DNA of 64,000 nucleotides, from positions 496,001-560,000 of the forward strand of contig CBDEGU010000007.1 in assembly GCA_965238045.1 (NCBI GenBank), given 5' to 3'. Shown one piece after another: positions 46,559-55,769 of this stretch. A program made the position numbers and the translations under genes. Below the pieces are notes generated by a model. That model was given only the letters and a program-made list of their open reading frames with translations. It was not told where the DNA came from and ran no database searches. How positions within the stretch are numbered: the stretch's first letter is position 1; each line of letters begins with the position of its first letter. This DNA is from CBDEGU01 sp965238045 (GTDB taxonomy: Bacteria; Acidobacteriota; Terriglobia; Bryobacterales; UBA6623).

Positions 46559-47530
46559 ATGCGGGCACAGGCTGTACAAGTAGAGCGAGCGGTTGGAAGA
46601 GTTCTCTGTTCTCCGATTTTTCAGCACTCGGGCAAGAAACTGCTTGCCAAAGGCCATCAGATCAGCGAAGAGGACATCCGGCTGCTGAATGGAGAAGGAC
46701 ACCAGGAGGTCACCGTCGCGCTGCTCGATGAAGACGAGGTGCCCGAAGACGAGGCTGCCCTTCAGATCGGCGCCGAAGTCGGCGTGGGATCGGTCGAAAT
46801 GCAGCTTGCCGCGGGCGGACGGGTGAACCTTGTCGCAACCGAGAGTTGCTGTTTACTGCTGGATGATGATTTCCTGAAGCGAATCAATAGTTGCGGCTGT
46901 GTATCGATCGCCACCATGCCTGGCTTGTCGTTTGCGGTTGCCGGACAACGTCTGGCCACTGTGAAGACAATTCCTTTCGCCGTACGGCGAAAGGAATTTG
47001 ACTTCGCGCTTCAGCTTGTCCGCTCCCAGGATCCCCTGCTTGAAGCGCGCCCGGTGCGCGAGCCCTCCGTCGCGGTGCTCTATAGCGACCCTCGCCAGTG
47101 CGACCGCGCGCGCCGGTTGTTCGAGGGCGTGATGCGAACTCGCCTTCAGCAATTTGGCGTTTCCGTCGCCTTCGTTCTTACGGCTCTCGAAAAGGAGCTG
47201 GAAGTCGCGCGGGCACTGGAGCACTTCCTCCGGGCGCGTCCTGATGTCGTTTTGATGGCGTCGACCACGGCTCCGGCCGGTCCCGACGACACGGTCGGCC
47301 GGGCGATGCGGAAGGTCGGCTGCAAGACGGAAAGTTTCTTGGCGCCGGTCGAGCCGGGCAATCTGCTGTTGTTGAGCTACGCGGGCGAGACGCCGGTGGT
47401 GGCTGCTCCGGGATGTTTCCGTTCTCCCAAACCCAACGTCGTTGACCTTGTACTGCCTCCCCTGCTTGCGAAGTACCATCTGACCGCGGCCGAAATCGCC
47501 GGTCTTGGCCACGGCGGCCTTCTGGTGTAG
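46559..47530 (+). CDS. Molybdopterin-binding (MoeA/MoaB-like) protein
   Basis: 323 residues from ATG 46559. The N terminus 'VERAVGRVLCSPIFQHSGKK' and 'LLAKGHQISEEDIRLLNGEG' is typical of proteins that bind molybdenum cofactor. The second half is the MoCF-biosynthesis fold: 'VAVLYSDPRQCDRARRLFEG', 'DVVLMASTTAPAGPDDTVGR' and 'VAAPGCFRSPKPNVVDLVLP'. It may act in cofactor insertion or sensing. Metal-enzyme genes are not adjacent, so its client is unknown. The coding region contains a perfect 30-bp palindrome. Confidence 0.8.
   Translation: MRAQAVQVERAVGRVLCSPIFQHSGKKLLAKGHQISEEDIRLLNGEGHQEVTVALLDEDEVPEDEAALQIGAEVGVGSVEMQLAAGGRVNLVATESCCLLLDDDFLKRINSCGCVSIATMPGLSFAVAGQRLATVKTIPFAVRRKEFDFALQLVRSQDPLLEARPVREPSVAVLYSDPRQCDRARRLFEGVMRTRLQQFGVSVAFVLTALEKELEVARALEHFLRARPDVVLMASTTAPAGPDDTVGRAMRKVGCKTESFLAPVEPGNLLLLSYAGETPVVAAPGCFRSPKPNVVDLVLPPLLAKYHLTAAEIAGLGHGGLLV
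46969..46998. repeat. Perfect 30-bp palindrome inside the molybdopterin-binding gene
   Basis: The half-site AATTCCTTTCGCCGT is followed immediately by its exact reverse complement. It lies in codons for TIPFAVRRKEF, with no loop. Such a length without mismatch is not expected by chance in coding sequence. It could be a dimeric protein binding site or an RNA hairpin. Confidence 0.95.
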
Positions 47531-47546
47531 TCCGGCCACCTGCCCC

Positions 47547-47587
47547 GGCCGGCCCGGCCCTGAACGGGCCGGTCCGGTCAGCCTTTT
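47547..47587 (+). terminator. Possible rho-independent terminator after the molybdopterin-binding gene
   Basis: An 8-bp perfect stem CCGGCCCG/CGGGCCGG (47549-47556 and 47565-47572) with an 8-base loop, extendable by a G-T and a G-C pair, is followed about ten bases later by only four T. GC-rich stem but weak U-tract, starting 17 bases after the stop codon. Confidence 0.45.
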
Positions 47588-47593
47588 GCTAGC

Positions 47594-47887
47594 ATGGTGG
47601 CAGAGATGCCGGTCCTGCGTATCGCGGCGCTTGCGGCGGAACAAGTTCGCCAGTTCGTGCCCAGGCTGTGGGGGATTCTCCGTGAACTTTTTCACGAAAT
47701 TACGGGCTTCATTTTCTGCGCATTCGCTCTCTTCTTCGCTTTCGGTTCCAGCGGCTTGATAGAACTACTGCGAGCGAACGAGCTTGACTCGAGCAGCCTC
47801 ACCATCAGCGCGCTGTGTGTGCTGATGTTTGCCTGGTTCGGTGTGTCGTCGTTTCGTCGCGCGCGGCGCATCTCGCGGGAACGCTGA
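47594..47887 (+). CDS. Small membrane protein
   Basis: 97 codons from ATG 47594 (or ATG 47606). Two hydrophobic helices are predicted by eye: 'ITGFIFCAFALFFAFGSSG' (about 36-54) and 'TISALCVLMFAWFGVSSF' (about 70-87). A basic tail 'RRARRISRER' suggests the C terminus is cytoplasmic. No known family recognised. Its stop lies 62 bases before the ATG of the mutase gene on the same strand, so they may be co-transcribed. Confidence 0.6.
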   Translation: MVAEMPVLRIAALAAEQVRQFVPRLWGILRELFHEITGFIFCAFALFFAFGSSGLIELLRANELDSSSLTISALCVLMFAWFGVSSFRRARRISRER

Positions 47888-47949
47888 TTCCTAACCGCGG
47901 TCCCGCGGTCCGCGGCGTCTTGTTTGTCGCCAGCCAGTCGCCTGCCGCC

Positions 47950-49491
47950 ATGAAAGACGCCGATCCCCCGCACCCGGCTCGCAACGGTCCCGGAGCCGGC
48001 TTGCCAGGAGAGTTCCCCTTCACGCGGGGCATCTATCCCGGCATGTACCGCGACCGCCTGTGGACGATGCGCCAGTACGCCGGTTTCGGCGATGCGCGGC
48101 AGTCGAACCAGCGCTACCGCTACCTTCTCTCCCAGGGCGTCAGCGGGCTTTCGGTCGCCTTCGATCTTCCCACTCAGATGGGTTACGACTCCGACCATTC
48201 GCTCGCCGCCGGCGAAGTCGGGCGCGCGGGCGTCACCGTGAGCTCGATCACCGACATGGAGACGCTCTTCGAGCGCATTCCGCTCGAGAAAGTCTCGACA
48301 TCCATGACGATCAACGCGACGGCCATGATCTTGCTCGCCCTTTACGTCACTGTCGCCCGCAAACAAGGTGTGCCCTGGAGCCGGCTGCACGGCACTGTGC
48401 AGAACGACATTCTCAAGGAATATATCGCACGAGGGACCTATATCTATCCGCCCCGTGCCTCGCTTCGGATCGTGACCGATCTGTTTTCCTGGGCCGCCAG
48501 GGAACTGCCGAACTGGAATACGATCTCTATCAGCGGCTATCACATGCGAGAAGCCGGAGCGACCGCCGCCCAAGAACTTGCCTTCACGCTGGCGAACGCG
48601 ACCGTCTACATCGACGCCGCCCTTGATGCCGGGCTCGCGGTGGACGAGTTTGCCCCGCGCCTGTCTTTCTTCTTCAGCGCCGATCGCAATTTTCTCGATG
48701 AGATCGCCAAGTTCCGGGCGGCGCGGCGGCTCTATGCGCATCTGATGACCCGGCGATATGAGACGAAAGACCCCCGCTCGGCCCAAATGCGATTCCACGT
48801 TCAAACCGCCGGGTCGAGTCTTACCGCGCAGCAGCCTCTGACGAACGTGGTTCGAACCTCCTACGAGGCGCTCTCCGCGGTATTGGGCGGGGCGCAATCG
48901 ATCCACACGAACGCTTATGACGAGGCCCTGGCGCTTCCGGCCAAGGAAGCCGCCAAGCTCGCTCTGAGAACCCAGCAAGTCATCGCTGAGGAAACTGGGG
49001 TCGTTAACACGGCGGATCCTCTGGGGGGGGCCTATGCGATCGAGCAGCGAACCGACGAAATCGAGGCTGAAGCGCGGCGCTACCTCGACCGCATCGACAC
49101 CATGGGGGGCATGCTCTCGGCCATCGGCCAGGGCTTCATTGAGAGGGAAATCCACAACGCGGCTTATGAGTTCCAGCGCAAGACCGAGTCCGGAGAGCAG
49201 ACCATCGTCGGGGTCAACGCCTTCCAGAGTTCCAGTGAGGCGCCGATCCCCACCTTTCGTCCCGGCGTCTCACTCGAGGACGCCCGCCGGGCCGAATTGG
49301 CCGCCTTTCGCGGTTCGCGCGACGCCGGGAGGCTGCGGCGGTCGCTGGACACGCTCGCTGAAACCGCCCAAGGCGGCAAGAATCTCATGCCGGCGGTCCT
49401 TCAGGCCGTCGAATCCCAGGCAACGGTCGGCGAGATATCGGATGTTTTGCGGGACGCCTTCGGTGAGCATCAAGCAAGCATGGGGTTTTGA
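47950..49491 (+). CDS. Methylmalonyl-CoA mutase large-subunit-type protein (no B12 domain)
   Basis: 513 residues from ATG 47950; the frame upstream overlaps the membrane protein gene. The TIM-barrel acyl-CoA mutase domain is complete: 'GIYPGMYRDRLWTMRQYAGF', 'GLSVAFDLPTQMGYDSDH', 'LHGTVQNDILKEYIARGTYI' and 'QSIHTNAYDEALALP'. The Tyr of 'TMRQYAGF' and the Arg of 'YIARGTY', which in the Propionibacterium enzyme contact the methylmalonyl carboxylate, are both kept. This favours methylmalonyl-CoA over isobutyryl-CoA, where Phe and Gln occur. The cobalamin-binding domain (about 130 residues) is absent and must come from a separate small subunit not present here. Confidence 0.9.
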   Translation: MKDADPPHPARNGPGAGLPGEFPFTRGIYPGMYRDRLWTMRQYAGFGDARQSNQRYRYLLSQGVSGLSVAFDLPTQMGYDSDHSLAAGEVGRAGVTVSSITDMETLFERIPLEKVSTSMTINATAMILLALYVTVARKQGVPWSRLHGTVQNDILKEYIARGTYIYPPRASLRIVTDLFSWAARELPNWNTISISGYHMREAGATAAQELAFTLANATVYIDAALDAGLAVDEFAPRLSFFFSADRNFLDEIAKFRAARRLYAHLMTRRYETKDPRSAQMRFHVQTAGSSLTAQQPLTNVVRTSYEALSAVLGGAQSIHTNAYDEALALPAKEAAKLALRTQQVIAEETGVVNTADPLGGAYAIEQRTDEIEAEARRYLDRIDTMGGMLSAIGQGFIEREIHNAAYEFQRKTESGEQTIVGVNAFQSSSEAPIPTFRPGVSLEDARRAELAAFRGSRDAGRLRRSLDTLAETAQGGKNLMPAVLQAVESQATVGEISDVLRDAFGEHQASMGF

Positions 49492-49649
49492 GCGCCGGGG
49501 CTCTCGCCGGTTCCCGGTCCACGCCGGGTTTCGGGCTCGCGGCAACCTGTTGGGCCGAGGCCGCGTCTGTGGTACTAGCCGGCAGGCTTCGCGCGAGGGG
49601 TGGCATAATTACAACTAGATATTGGTATTCTCCCCAGAGGACACTTCTG

Positions 49650-50465
49650 ATGACTGCGCGAATGATCCTTGGTTTTGTTTTTCTCTTGGCGGTTTCCGTG
49701 ACGGTTGCGCCTCCGGCGCCGGCGGCCGATGTTTCGGTTGGAGATCTGCCGATGCCCGTCGAGCAGATCATCGAGAAGTTCGTCGCGAAAGAGACCGAAT
49801 TCGCCCGTGCGCGCGGCAACTATACCTACCGGCAGAGCATCAAGATCCTCGAATACGGACAGTCGCGAAGCGTACGCGGGAAGTACGAAATCGTTCAGGA
49901 CATCATTTTTACCCTGGACGGCAAACGAACCGAGCGAGTGCTTTTCGCGCCGGTCTCCACGCTGCGAAACATCACGCTAACGCCGCAGGACATGGAGGAT
50001 TTTCGCAACGTTCAACCGTTCGTGATGACGACGGCGGAACGGCCCGATTATACGGTCCGCTATCTGGGCACGGAGAAGCTCGACGAAATCGAATGCTACT
50101 CCTTCGCGGTCAAGCCCAAGCAACTGGAGAAGGGGAAGCGATACTTCGAGGGGCAAATCTGGGTGGACCAGCGCGACCTTCAGATCGTCAAGACCTACGG
50201 CAAGGGGGTCGGGCGACTCAAGAAGAACGAAGACAACCAGTTCCCGCGGTTTGAAACCTACCGCGATCAGATCGATGGCAAATACTGGTTTCCCGTTTAC
50301 ACCCGCGCCGACGACGTACTGCACTTCAAGAGCGGTGATCAGCGCATACGGATGATCATCAAGTACGAAGACTACAAACAGTTCCGAAGCGATACCGACA
50401 TCAAATTCGGTGACATCATAGACGACACCCCGGAAGAGGCCGATAAGTCCCAGCCGCCGAAGTGA
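49650..50465 (+). CDS. Periplasmic LolA-fold-like protein, acidobacterial conserved type
   Basis: 271 residues from ATG 49650, with AGAGGA about ten bases upstream. Signal peptide 'MILGFVFLLAVSVTVAPPAP' then 'VEQIIEKFVAKETEFARARG', 'YGQSRSVRGKYEIVQDIIF' and repeated beta strands ending 'FEGQIWVDQRDLQIVKTYG' and 'YWFPVYTRADDVLHFKSGD'. The strand-rich pattern and wording 'vDqrdlqivkt-G' resemble outer-membrane lipoprotein-sorting-like families. Function unknown; probably binds a lipid or lipoprotein in the periplasm. Confidence 0.7.
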   Translation: MTARMILGFVFLLAVSVTVAPPAPAADVSVGDLPMPVEQIIEKFVAKETEFARARGNYTYRQSIKILEYGQSRSVRGKYEIVQDIIFTLDGKRTERVLFAPVSTLRNITLTPQDMEDFRNVQPFVMTTAERPDYTVRYLGTEKLDEIECYSFAVKPKQLEKGKRYFEGQIWVDQRDLQIVKTYGKGVGRLKKNEDNQFPRFETYRDQIDGKYWFPVYTRADDVLHFKSGDQRIRMIIKYEDYKQFRSDTDIKFGDIIDDTPEEADKSQPPK

Positions 50466-50584
50466 TCCGAAGCAGGCCTTGGCTTCGCGGGTCTCGTCCG
50501 CCGGCCAGGGGACCGATTCTCGAAGTCAAGATTCGGGCTGGCTTGGAACCTTTCCGACCCGTCGCGTTCCCAGATCAGCGTTTA

Positions 50585-52396
50585 TCAGCCCGTCGTAGAA
50601 GTCGCGCCGGGTGCTGCGGGAACTGGCTCGGGTGTTCCCGCGGGAGTCAGGCGGATTGCTTTCCTGCCGCCGGCTCCGGCGGGCGAATCCAGCCGTACGT
50701 CCACGCTCGGTTCGTCTGACACCGCCGCGCCATCGCGCTGGTAGGTGATCGTGCAGCGGTTGGCGAATCGGCGCACGATGGCCTGTGTCGCGCGCGTCAG
50801 GTCGAGCCCCTTGACGACATGAATAAACTGGCCGCCGCTGCGCTTGGCCAGCTCCTTGAGCGGCGGCGCGTCGAGCCCCGAACTGAATTGAATCACGAAC
50901 ACGGGGATGCTCTCTTGGGTGAGAAGTTCGATGAGCTGCCCCAGACGGATCTCGCTGCCGCGGTCAGTCCCACTGGCGATCGCCAGGATCACGCGTCCGC
51001 GCTCGCGCGTCTTGAGGGCCTCGATCGCGGCGAGAATGCCGTCGTGCAGCCGCGAGGCGGTTTTGTATCCGGGGTGAGGCCGCCCGAGCAGTGCTCTCAA
51101 GCGCTTGGGATCCGACGTAAAGGGCGAGGCGCGGGCCACATCGAGCGAGAACTTGAAGGCGGCCATCAAGTCGCCGGGCTGTTTGTATTTCAGGCTCGAA
51201 ATCGATGCGGCCCTGATCTCCTGGAGTTCGCTCGGCGTCATGCCTCCGCTGCAATCGAGCACGAGCGCGAGATGCATCGCGCCCCGGCTCTCGCCGGTGA
51301 ACACTTCAAGGCTGGTGACCGGTTCTCCGTTTTCCTCGACAACGAAGTGCTGTTGCTCGAACTCGGTGACGTCTTCGCCTTCCTCGGTGGTGACCGAAAG
51401 GCAGACTATTCGCTTGCCTTCCGCGCCGGCGCGGGTGTAGAGGACTTCAAGCGATAGCGGGGGCGGAGCAGGAAATTCGGGCTGCTGCGCTGCCTGGTCG
51501 TCCGCTGGCGGCGCGGTCGCCTTGGGTCCTGGAACCCTGTCAGGCTTCTGTACTGGCCGACTGGGCAACCATTGCAGGGCTTCGCGAGCCGCGGTTCGCA
51601 CCGAGGCATCGGGATCCTGTTGAAGCGCCTCCACGAGCGGGATACAGCCTGGACTCTTCGTTTCCCCCATGGCCCAGACCATGCGGGCGCGCACCTCGGG
51701 CTTGGGGCTCTTCGCGCGCTCCTCGAGCAACTGGATCGCTTTCCGGTCGCCTAGCCGGTGGCATGCCAAAATCGCGTGCGCCTGGACGGAAGGGTCCGGA
51801 TCGTTCAGCGCCCCGAGCAGCACGGTCGGGATTTTGCTTTGGTTACTTTGTCCGAGACCCTCCAGCGCGGAAGCACGCACGCCGGGGTCGGGGTCCTTGA
51901 GTGCATTCGCAATAAACAGCTCGTTTTGGCAGTGCCTCGCGAATATTCGTCCAGCGGCGCGGCGCAGCTCTGGATTTTTTTCCCGCAAGACACGGATCAG
52001 CAGAGGCAGGGGGCGGTTGTTCTCCGCGGTCTCGGCCAGCACCCGCAAGATCCGCTCGGACTGGTCGCTCGAAGCCTCGCGCAGCTTTTTCGCCAGTTCG
52101 ACATCCAGGCGTTTGGCCTTGTCTCTTAAGATGCTGCCCAGTTCCACGGCTTGAGTCACCGATGTATACCTTGGGTTCAACAAGATATCGACCAACATCC
52201 CGCGTCCTTCCAAGAGCCAGACGATGTACTGAACCGTTGAATCCTCGGCGCCGTTGTGGAGATGCTTGCAGAGATACCGCACAGCCGATTCCTTGAAGCC
52301 CGACGGATCGTTCTCCAACAGCGCCACGAGTCGCTTTCCATGTCCCCTGCGATTTTGCGTGAAAGTGCTAAGAAGCTGATCGATCTCATTGTTCAT
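50585..52396 (-). CDS. HEAT-repeat protein with C-terminal VWFA-related (acidobacterial-type) domain
   Basis: 603 residues. The first about 260 are HEAT/armadillo-like helices ('DPDPGVRASALEGLGQSNQS', 'DPDPSVQAHAILACHRLGDR', 'DPDASVRTAAREALQWL'). A Pro/Ala linker (about 265-305) leads to a VWFA-related domain of the type named for acidobacteria (TIGR03436): 'LEVFTGESRGAMHLALVLDC', 'SGGMTPSELQEIR', 'GRVILAIASGTDRGSEI' and 'SIPVFVIQFSSGLDAPPLKE'. The metal site reads D-C-S-G-G, where D-x-S-x-S is usual, so metal binding may be weakened. No signal peptide is seen, so it is probably cytoplasmic: an adaptor or scaffold. Confidence 0.85.
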   Translation of the reverse strand: MNNEIDQLLSTFTQNRRGHGKRLVALLENDPSGFKESAVRYLCKHLHNGAEDSTVQYIVWLLEGRGMLVDILLNPRYTSVTQAVELGSILRDKAKRLDVELAKKLREASSDQSERILRVLAETAENNRPLPLLIRVLREKNPELRRAAGRIFARHCQNELFIANALKDPDPGVRASALEGLGQSNQSKIPTVLLGALNDPDPSVQAHAILACHRLGDRKAIQLLEERAKSPKPEVRARMVWAMGETKSPGCIPLVEALQQDPDASVRTAAREALQWLPSRPVQKPDRVPGPKATAPPADDQAAQQPEFPAPPPLSLEVLYTRAGAEGKRIVCLSVTTEEGEDVTEFEQQHFVVEENGEPVTSLEVFTGESRGAMHLALVLDCSGGMTPSELQEIRAASISSLKYKQPGDLMAAFKFSLDVARASPFTSDPKRLRALLGRPHPGYKTASRLHDGILAAIEALKTRERGRVILAIASGTDRGSEIRLGQLIELLTQESIPVFVIQFSSGLDAPPLKELAKRSGGQFIHVVKGLDLTRATQAIVRRFANRCTITYQRDGAAVSDEPSVDVRLDSPAGAGGRKAIRLTPAGTPEPVPAAPGATSTTG

Positions 52397-52728
52397 GACA
52401 TGGCCGCCTGCGGCGCCGGGCAGATCCGTGACTCCCAGTCACCCGCGACAATCGTAAAGCCGTGTTCCTCGGGGATGGTCACCTTTTTTCGCGACTTCGA
52501 CGAATCGAGCCATCAGCAATCCTATGCGGATCGAAAATGGGGTGGCTCTCGCCAGAGCACATGACCGCCACGCGCTGCTAGCCCGCCATCACCGTATCTC
52601 CCAAAGCGTCGCCGGCTTCTTATCTCGTTTTATCGGCCATGTAAGCGATTTCTTAGACCAGCGCTGGTGGAAATATCTCAGGAAACAACACTTTTGCATT
52701 CCGTCTCCGGCCGCGGCTACAATGGACC
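52397..52728. other. Intergenic region between divergent VWFA and ggt genes, nothing recognised
   Basis: 332 bases. It should hold both promoters, but no clear -35/-10 pair, tRNA fold, repeat or short gene could be supported. Confidence 0.4.
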
Positions 52729-54402
52729 GTGATCTTCTTGCGGCGTCTTACAGTATTTCTGCTCTTCATCGGCTGCCTGGCGGGCGCCACGCGCGAACCG
52801 GTACGGGCACGCCGCGCGATGGTCGTATCGGCGCGCGAGGAGGCCACCCGAGCGGGCCTGGAGGTTCTGCGAAACGGAGGCAACGCCGTGGACGCCGCCG
52901 TGACGGTCGGCTTCGCTCTGGCGGTCGTACACCCTCGGGCCGGCAACCTGGGCGGCGGCGGGTTCATGTTGATCCGCTTCGCCGACGGACGCACGAGCTT
53001 TCTTGACTTTCGCGAGCGCGCCCCGGCCGCCGCCCATCGCGATATGTACCTCGGCCCCGATGGCGAGCCAACCGGCGAAGTGATTGTCGGCTACCGCGCC
53101 TCTGGCGTTCCGGGCACATCCCGGGGACTCGAAATGGCCGCCCGAAAATACGGTTCCCGGCCTTGGAAGGAATTGCTCGCGCCAGCCCTCCGGCTCGCGC
53201 GAGACGGATTTCCAGTGACCTATGAAATGTCGCGAGGTCTCCAGAGCGCCCGCCTAGCTCGTTTTCCCGAATCCAAGCGCATCTTCCAGCGCGACGGCCG
53301 CTTCTACGAATTCGGCGAGATCTTCCGCCAGCCCGACCTCCACCGCACGCTCCGGCGCATCGCCAAGCACGGAGCCGGCGACTTTTATGAGGGCAAGACG
53401 GCGCGGCTCATCGCCAGGGACATGAAGCGCAACGGTGGCACGATTACGCTCGACGATCTCAAGCAATACAAACCCGTCGAGCGCCGCGCCCTGCTTGGCC
53501 AATATCGTGGTTACGAGATCATCGCTCCGCCGCCGCCCAGTTCCGGCGGCGTGGGCATCCTCCAGATGCTCAACATGCTTGAGAACAGTGGGTATGAGCG
53601 CAGCGGGCCGGGGTCGGCGTCGGCGATTCATCACGTGGCCGAGGCCATGCGGCGCTACTTCGCCGACCGCGCCGCCTACTTCGGCGATCCCGATTTTGTT
53701 GCCGTTCCCGTCGAGCGCCTGATCAGCAAGAGTTACGCGCGCGCGCGATGGAAGTCGCTTCGCATCGGCCGCGCCTCCGCCAGCATGGAAACCAGCGGCG
53801 GACTGGCCCCGCCGGAGGCCGAAAGCTCCGAGACAACGCACTACTCGGTTGTCGATGAGCAGGGAAACGCTGTTGCCGTCACCTATACGCTCAACGGCAG
53901 CTACGGGTCTGGCGTGACCGCCCGCGGCACCGGCGTGCTTCTTAACAACGAAATGGATGACTTTTCGACCAAGCCCGGGGCTCCCAACGAGGCTGGTCTT
54001 CTCACCAGCGAGCACAACGCGATCGAGCCGGGCAAGCGCCCCCTTTCGTCGATGACTCCCACCATCGTCGCCCGCGACGGCAAGCTGTTCCTGGTGGTCG
54101 GCTCGCCCGGAGGACCGACCATCATCTCAACCGTGCTCGAAGTGATTACCAACGTGATCGATTTTAAGATGAATCTCCAGCAAGCGGTCGACTTTCCTCG
54201 CTTCCACCACCAGTGGATGCCCGATGTGCTGCGTCTCGAGCGTCACGGCATCTCGTCCGATACGATCGAACGCCTTCGCCAGCGGGGCCACAACCTGCGG
54301 TTCGTGGAAAAGCAGGGCCGGGTCATGGCCATCCAGGTGGGCGAAGACGGGCTCTTGGGAGCCGCCGATGCCCGCTCGGAAGGCATCGCCATGGGTTACT
54401 AG
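52729..54402 (+). CDS. ggt: Gamma-glutamyltransferase
   Basis: 557 residues from GTG 52729; an ATG at 52722 is out of frame. Signal peptide 'MIFLRRLTVFLLFIGCLAG'. The precursor self-cleaves before the catalytic Thr of 'SSETTHYSVVDEQGNAVAVT'. The large subunit has 'GGNAVDAAVTVGFALAVVHP' and 'LDFRERAPAAAHRDMYL' (substrate Arg). The small subunit has 'TLNGSYGSGVTARGTGVLLN', 'NNEMDDFS' and 'KRPLSSMTPTIVARDGKLFL'. A periplasmic Ntn-hydrolase that cleaves glutathione and other gamma-glutamyl compounds. A lid-loop was not identified by eye. Confidence 0.93.
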   Translation: MIFLRRLTVFLLFIGCLAGATREPVRARRAMVVSAREEATRAGLEVLRNGGNAVDAAVTVGFALAVVHPRAGNLGGGGFMLIRFADGRTSFLDFRERAPAAAHRDMYLGPDGEPTGEVIVGYRASGVPGTSRGLEMAARKYGSRPWKELLAPALRLARDGFPVTYEMSRGLQSARLARFPESKRIFQRDGRFYEFGEIFRQPDLHRTLRRIAKHGAGDFYEGKTARLIARDMKRNGGTITLDDLKQYKPVERRALLGQYRGYEIIAPPPPSSGGVGILQMLNMLENSGYERSGPGSASAIHHVAEAMRRYFADRAAYFGDPDFVAVPVERLISKSYARARWKSLRIGRASASMETSGGLAPPEAESSETTHYSVVDEQGNAVAVTYTLNGSYGSGVTARGTGVLLNNEMDDFSTKPGAPNEAGLLTSEHNAIEPGKRPLSSMTPTIVARDGKLFLVVGSPGGPTIISTVLEVITNVIDFKMNLQQAVDFPRFHHQWMPDVLRLERHGISSDTIERLRQRGHNLRFVEKQGRVMAIQVGEDGLLGAADARSEGIAMGY

Positions 54403-54616
54403 CCCGCTTTTCTCACCACGTGGCGATACGAAGTGCGCGAGAGGCCCGTCAGTACGAGGCGCGCGCCGCTTGACGAGCGCAGGCGTACTTGAGAGTACGT
54501 TGAGCACGGCAAGCAAGCGCAACGAAGTAGTGGCGGGCCTATTGCGTGCTTCGGTCATCAGGTGGTGAGAAATGCGGGCCGGCACGGCCTGCTCGTTGCG
54601 TGACAACGGGCAGGTC

Positions 54617-55588
54617 TCAGGATCGAGTCTCGGGCTTGGAATCTTCGGAAAAGCTGGATTTTAGAAACTCGACGATGAAGCGATCTCGGCGGCCGATCAC
54701 CTGGCTGAAATCCTTTTTCGACCAGTCGTAGAACCCTTGCCCCGACTTTGCGCCCAGATCCCCCTGCTGGACCCGCTTGCGCAGGGCGTCCGGGGCTCTT
54801 GGCGCGTTATTGAGGTCTTGGGCTATGTAGTCCATGATGGCGAGCGCCATGTCGAGGCCCACGGCGTCGAGATGCTCGAAGATGCCGTAGACCGGCAACC
54901 GCAGCCCGAAGCCGGCCTTGGCCGCCAGATCGACATCCTCGACACTGGCGATTCCCTCTTCGACGATATGCACGGCTTCGCGCATCAGCGCCAGTTGCAG
55001 GCGGTTGCCGAGCTGGCCCGGCCGGTCTTTCTTTACTAGCACGACGGATTTGCCGCATTTCTCGAGCAGCGCCTTGACACTGGAGACGACGCCGTCTCCG
55101 GTCTGCTCCCCTCGCACGAGTTCGACCAGCCGCATCAGGTGGGGCGGGTTCCAGAAATGGGTTGTCAGCACACGATCCGGGTGCTGGCAGATGCTGGCGA
55201 TCTCGGTAATGCTGAGCCCCGAGGTATTGCTGGCCAGGACGGCGTCTGGCTTCGCAACGGCTTCCATGTGCCGGAAGAGATCCTGCTTGAAGGCCATGTC
55301 TTCCGGCGCGGACTCGACAACGAGATCCACGCGGGCGATCACATCGTCGAACGTCGCCCGGGCGTCGAGATTCTTCGAAGCCCGCTGGACGGCCTCCGGC
55401 TCGGCAAGTCCGTTGGCTTCGAGCACGCCGAGCTGGGAGCGGGCTTTGGCGAGACCGGCCTCGGCGCCTTCCGGCGTCCGGCTCACAATGGTCGTGTGCA
55501 AGCCACCTAGAGCGAGCGAGAGGGCGATGCCGGGCCCCATCATGCCGGTTCCGATGACGGCCGCGTTTGCAAAGGTATTGTTGGACAT
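54617..55588 (-). CDS. 3-hydroxyacyl-CoA dehydrogenase
   Basis: 323 residues from ATG 55588 ('MSNNTFANAAVIGTGMMG'). NAD-binding Rossmann motif 'VIGTGMMGPGIALSLALGG'; 'LVVESAPEDMAFKQDLFRHM'; catalytic region 'VLASNTSGLSITEIASIC' and 'TTHFWNPPHLMRLVELVRG' (His in HFWNPP); C-terminal dimerisation domain 'GFGLRLPVYGIFEHLDAVGL'. It lacks any enoyl-CoA hydratase part. It may be the beta-oxidation or 3-hydroxybutyryl-CoA enzyme; the substrate chain length is not clear. Convergent with ggt and separated from it by 214 bases. Confidence 0.9.
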   Translation of the reverse strand: MSNNTFANAAVIGTGMMGPGIALSLALGGLHTTIVSRTPEGAEAGLAKARSQLGVLEANGLAEPEAVQRASKNLDARATFDDVIARVDLVVESAPEDMAFKQDLFRHMEAVAKPDAVLASNTSGLSITEIASICQHPDRVLTTHFWNPPHLMRLVELVRGEQTGDGVVSSVKALLEKCGKSVVLVKKDRPGQLGNRLQLALMREAVHIVEEGIASVEDVDLAAKAGFGLRLPVYGIFEHLDAVGLDMALAIMDYIAQDLNNAPRAPDALRKRVQQGDLGAKSGQGFYDWSKKDFSQVIGRRDRFIVEFLKSSFSEDSKPETRS

Positions 55589-55769
55589 CACCGATATTGT
55601 AGGCATGGAAGGCCATATGGCGCGGAACGGCTTGTCCCGACCGGCCATGGCTTGGCCGTGTCTGCCCTCTCATCGCCGGTTCCCCGCAGCGCTGGCCACC
55701 GAAGATCGTCACAAAAAGTGGGGTAGTGTCCTAACAGTGTGTTGGTGGCGTTAGGGCTAGTTCCCTTTC

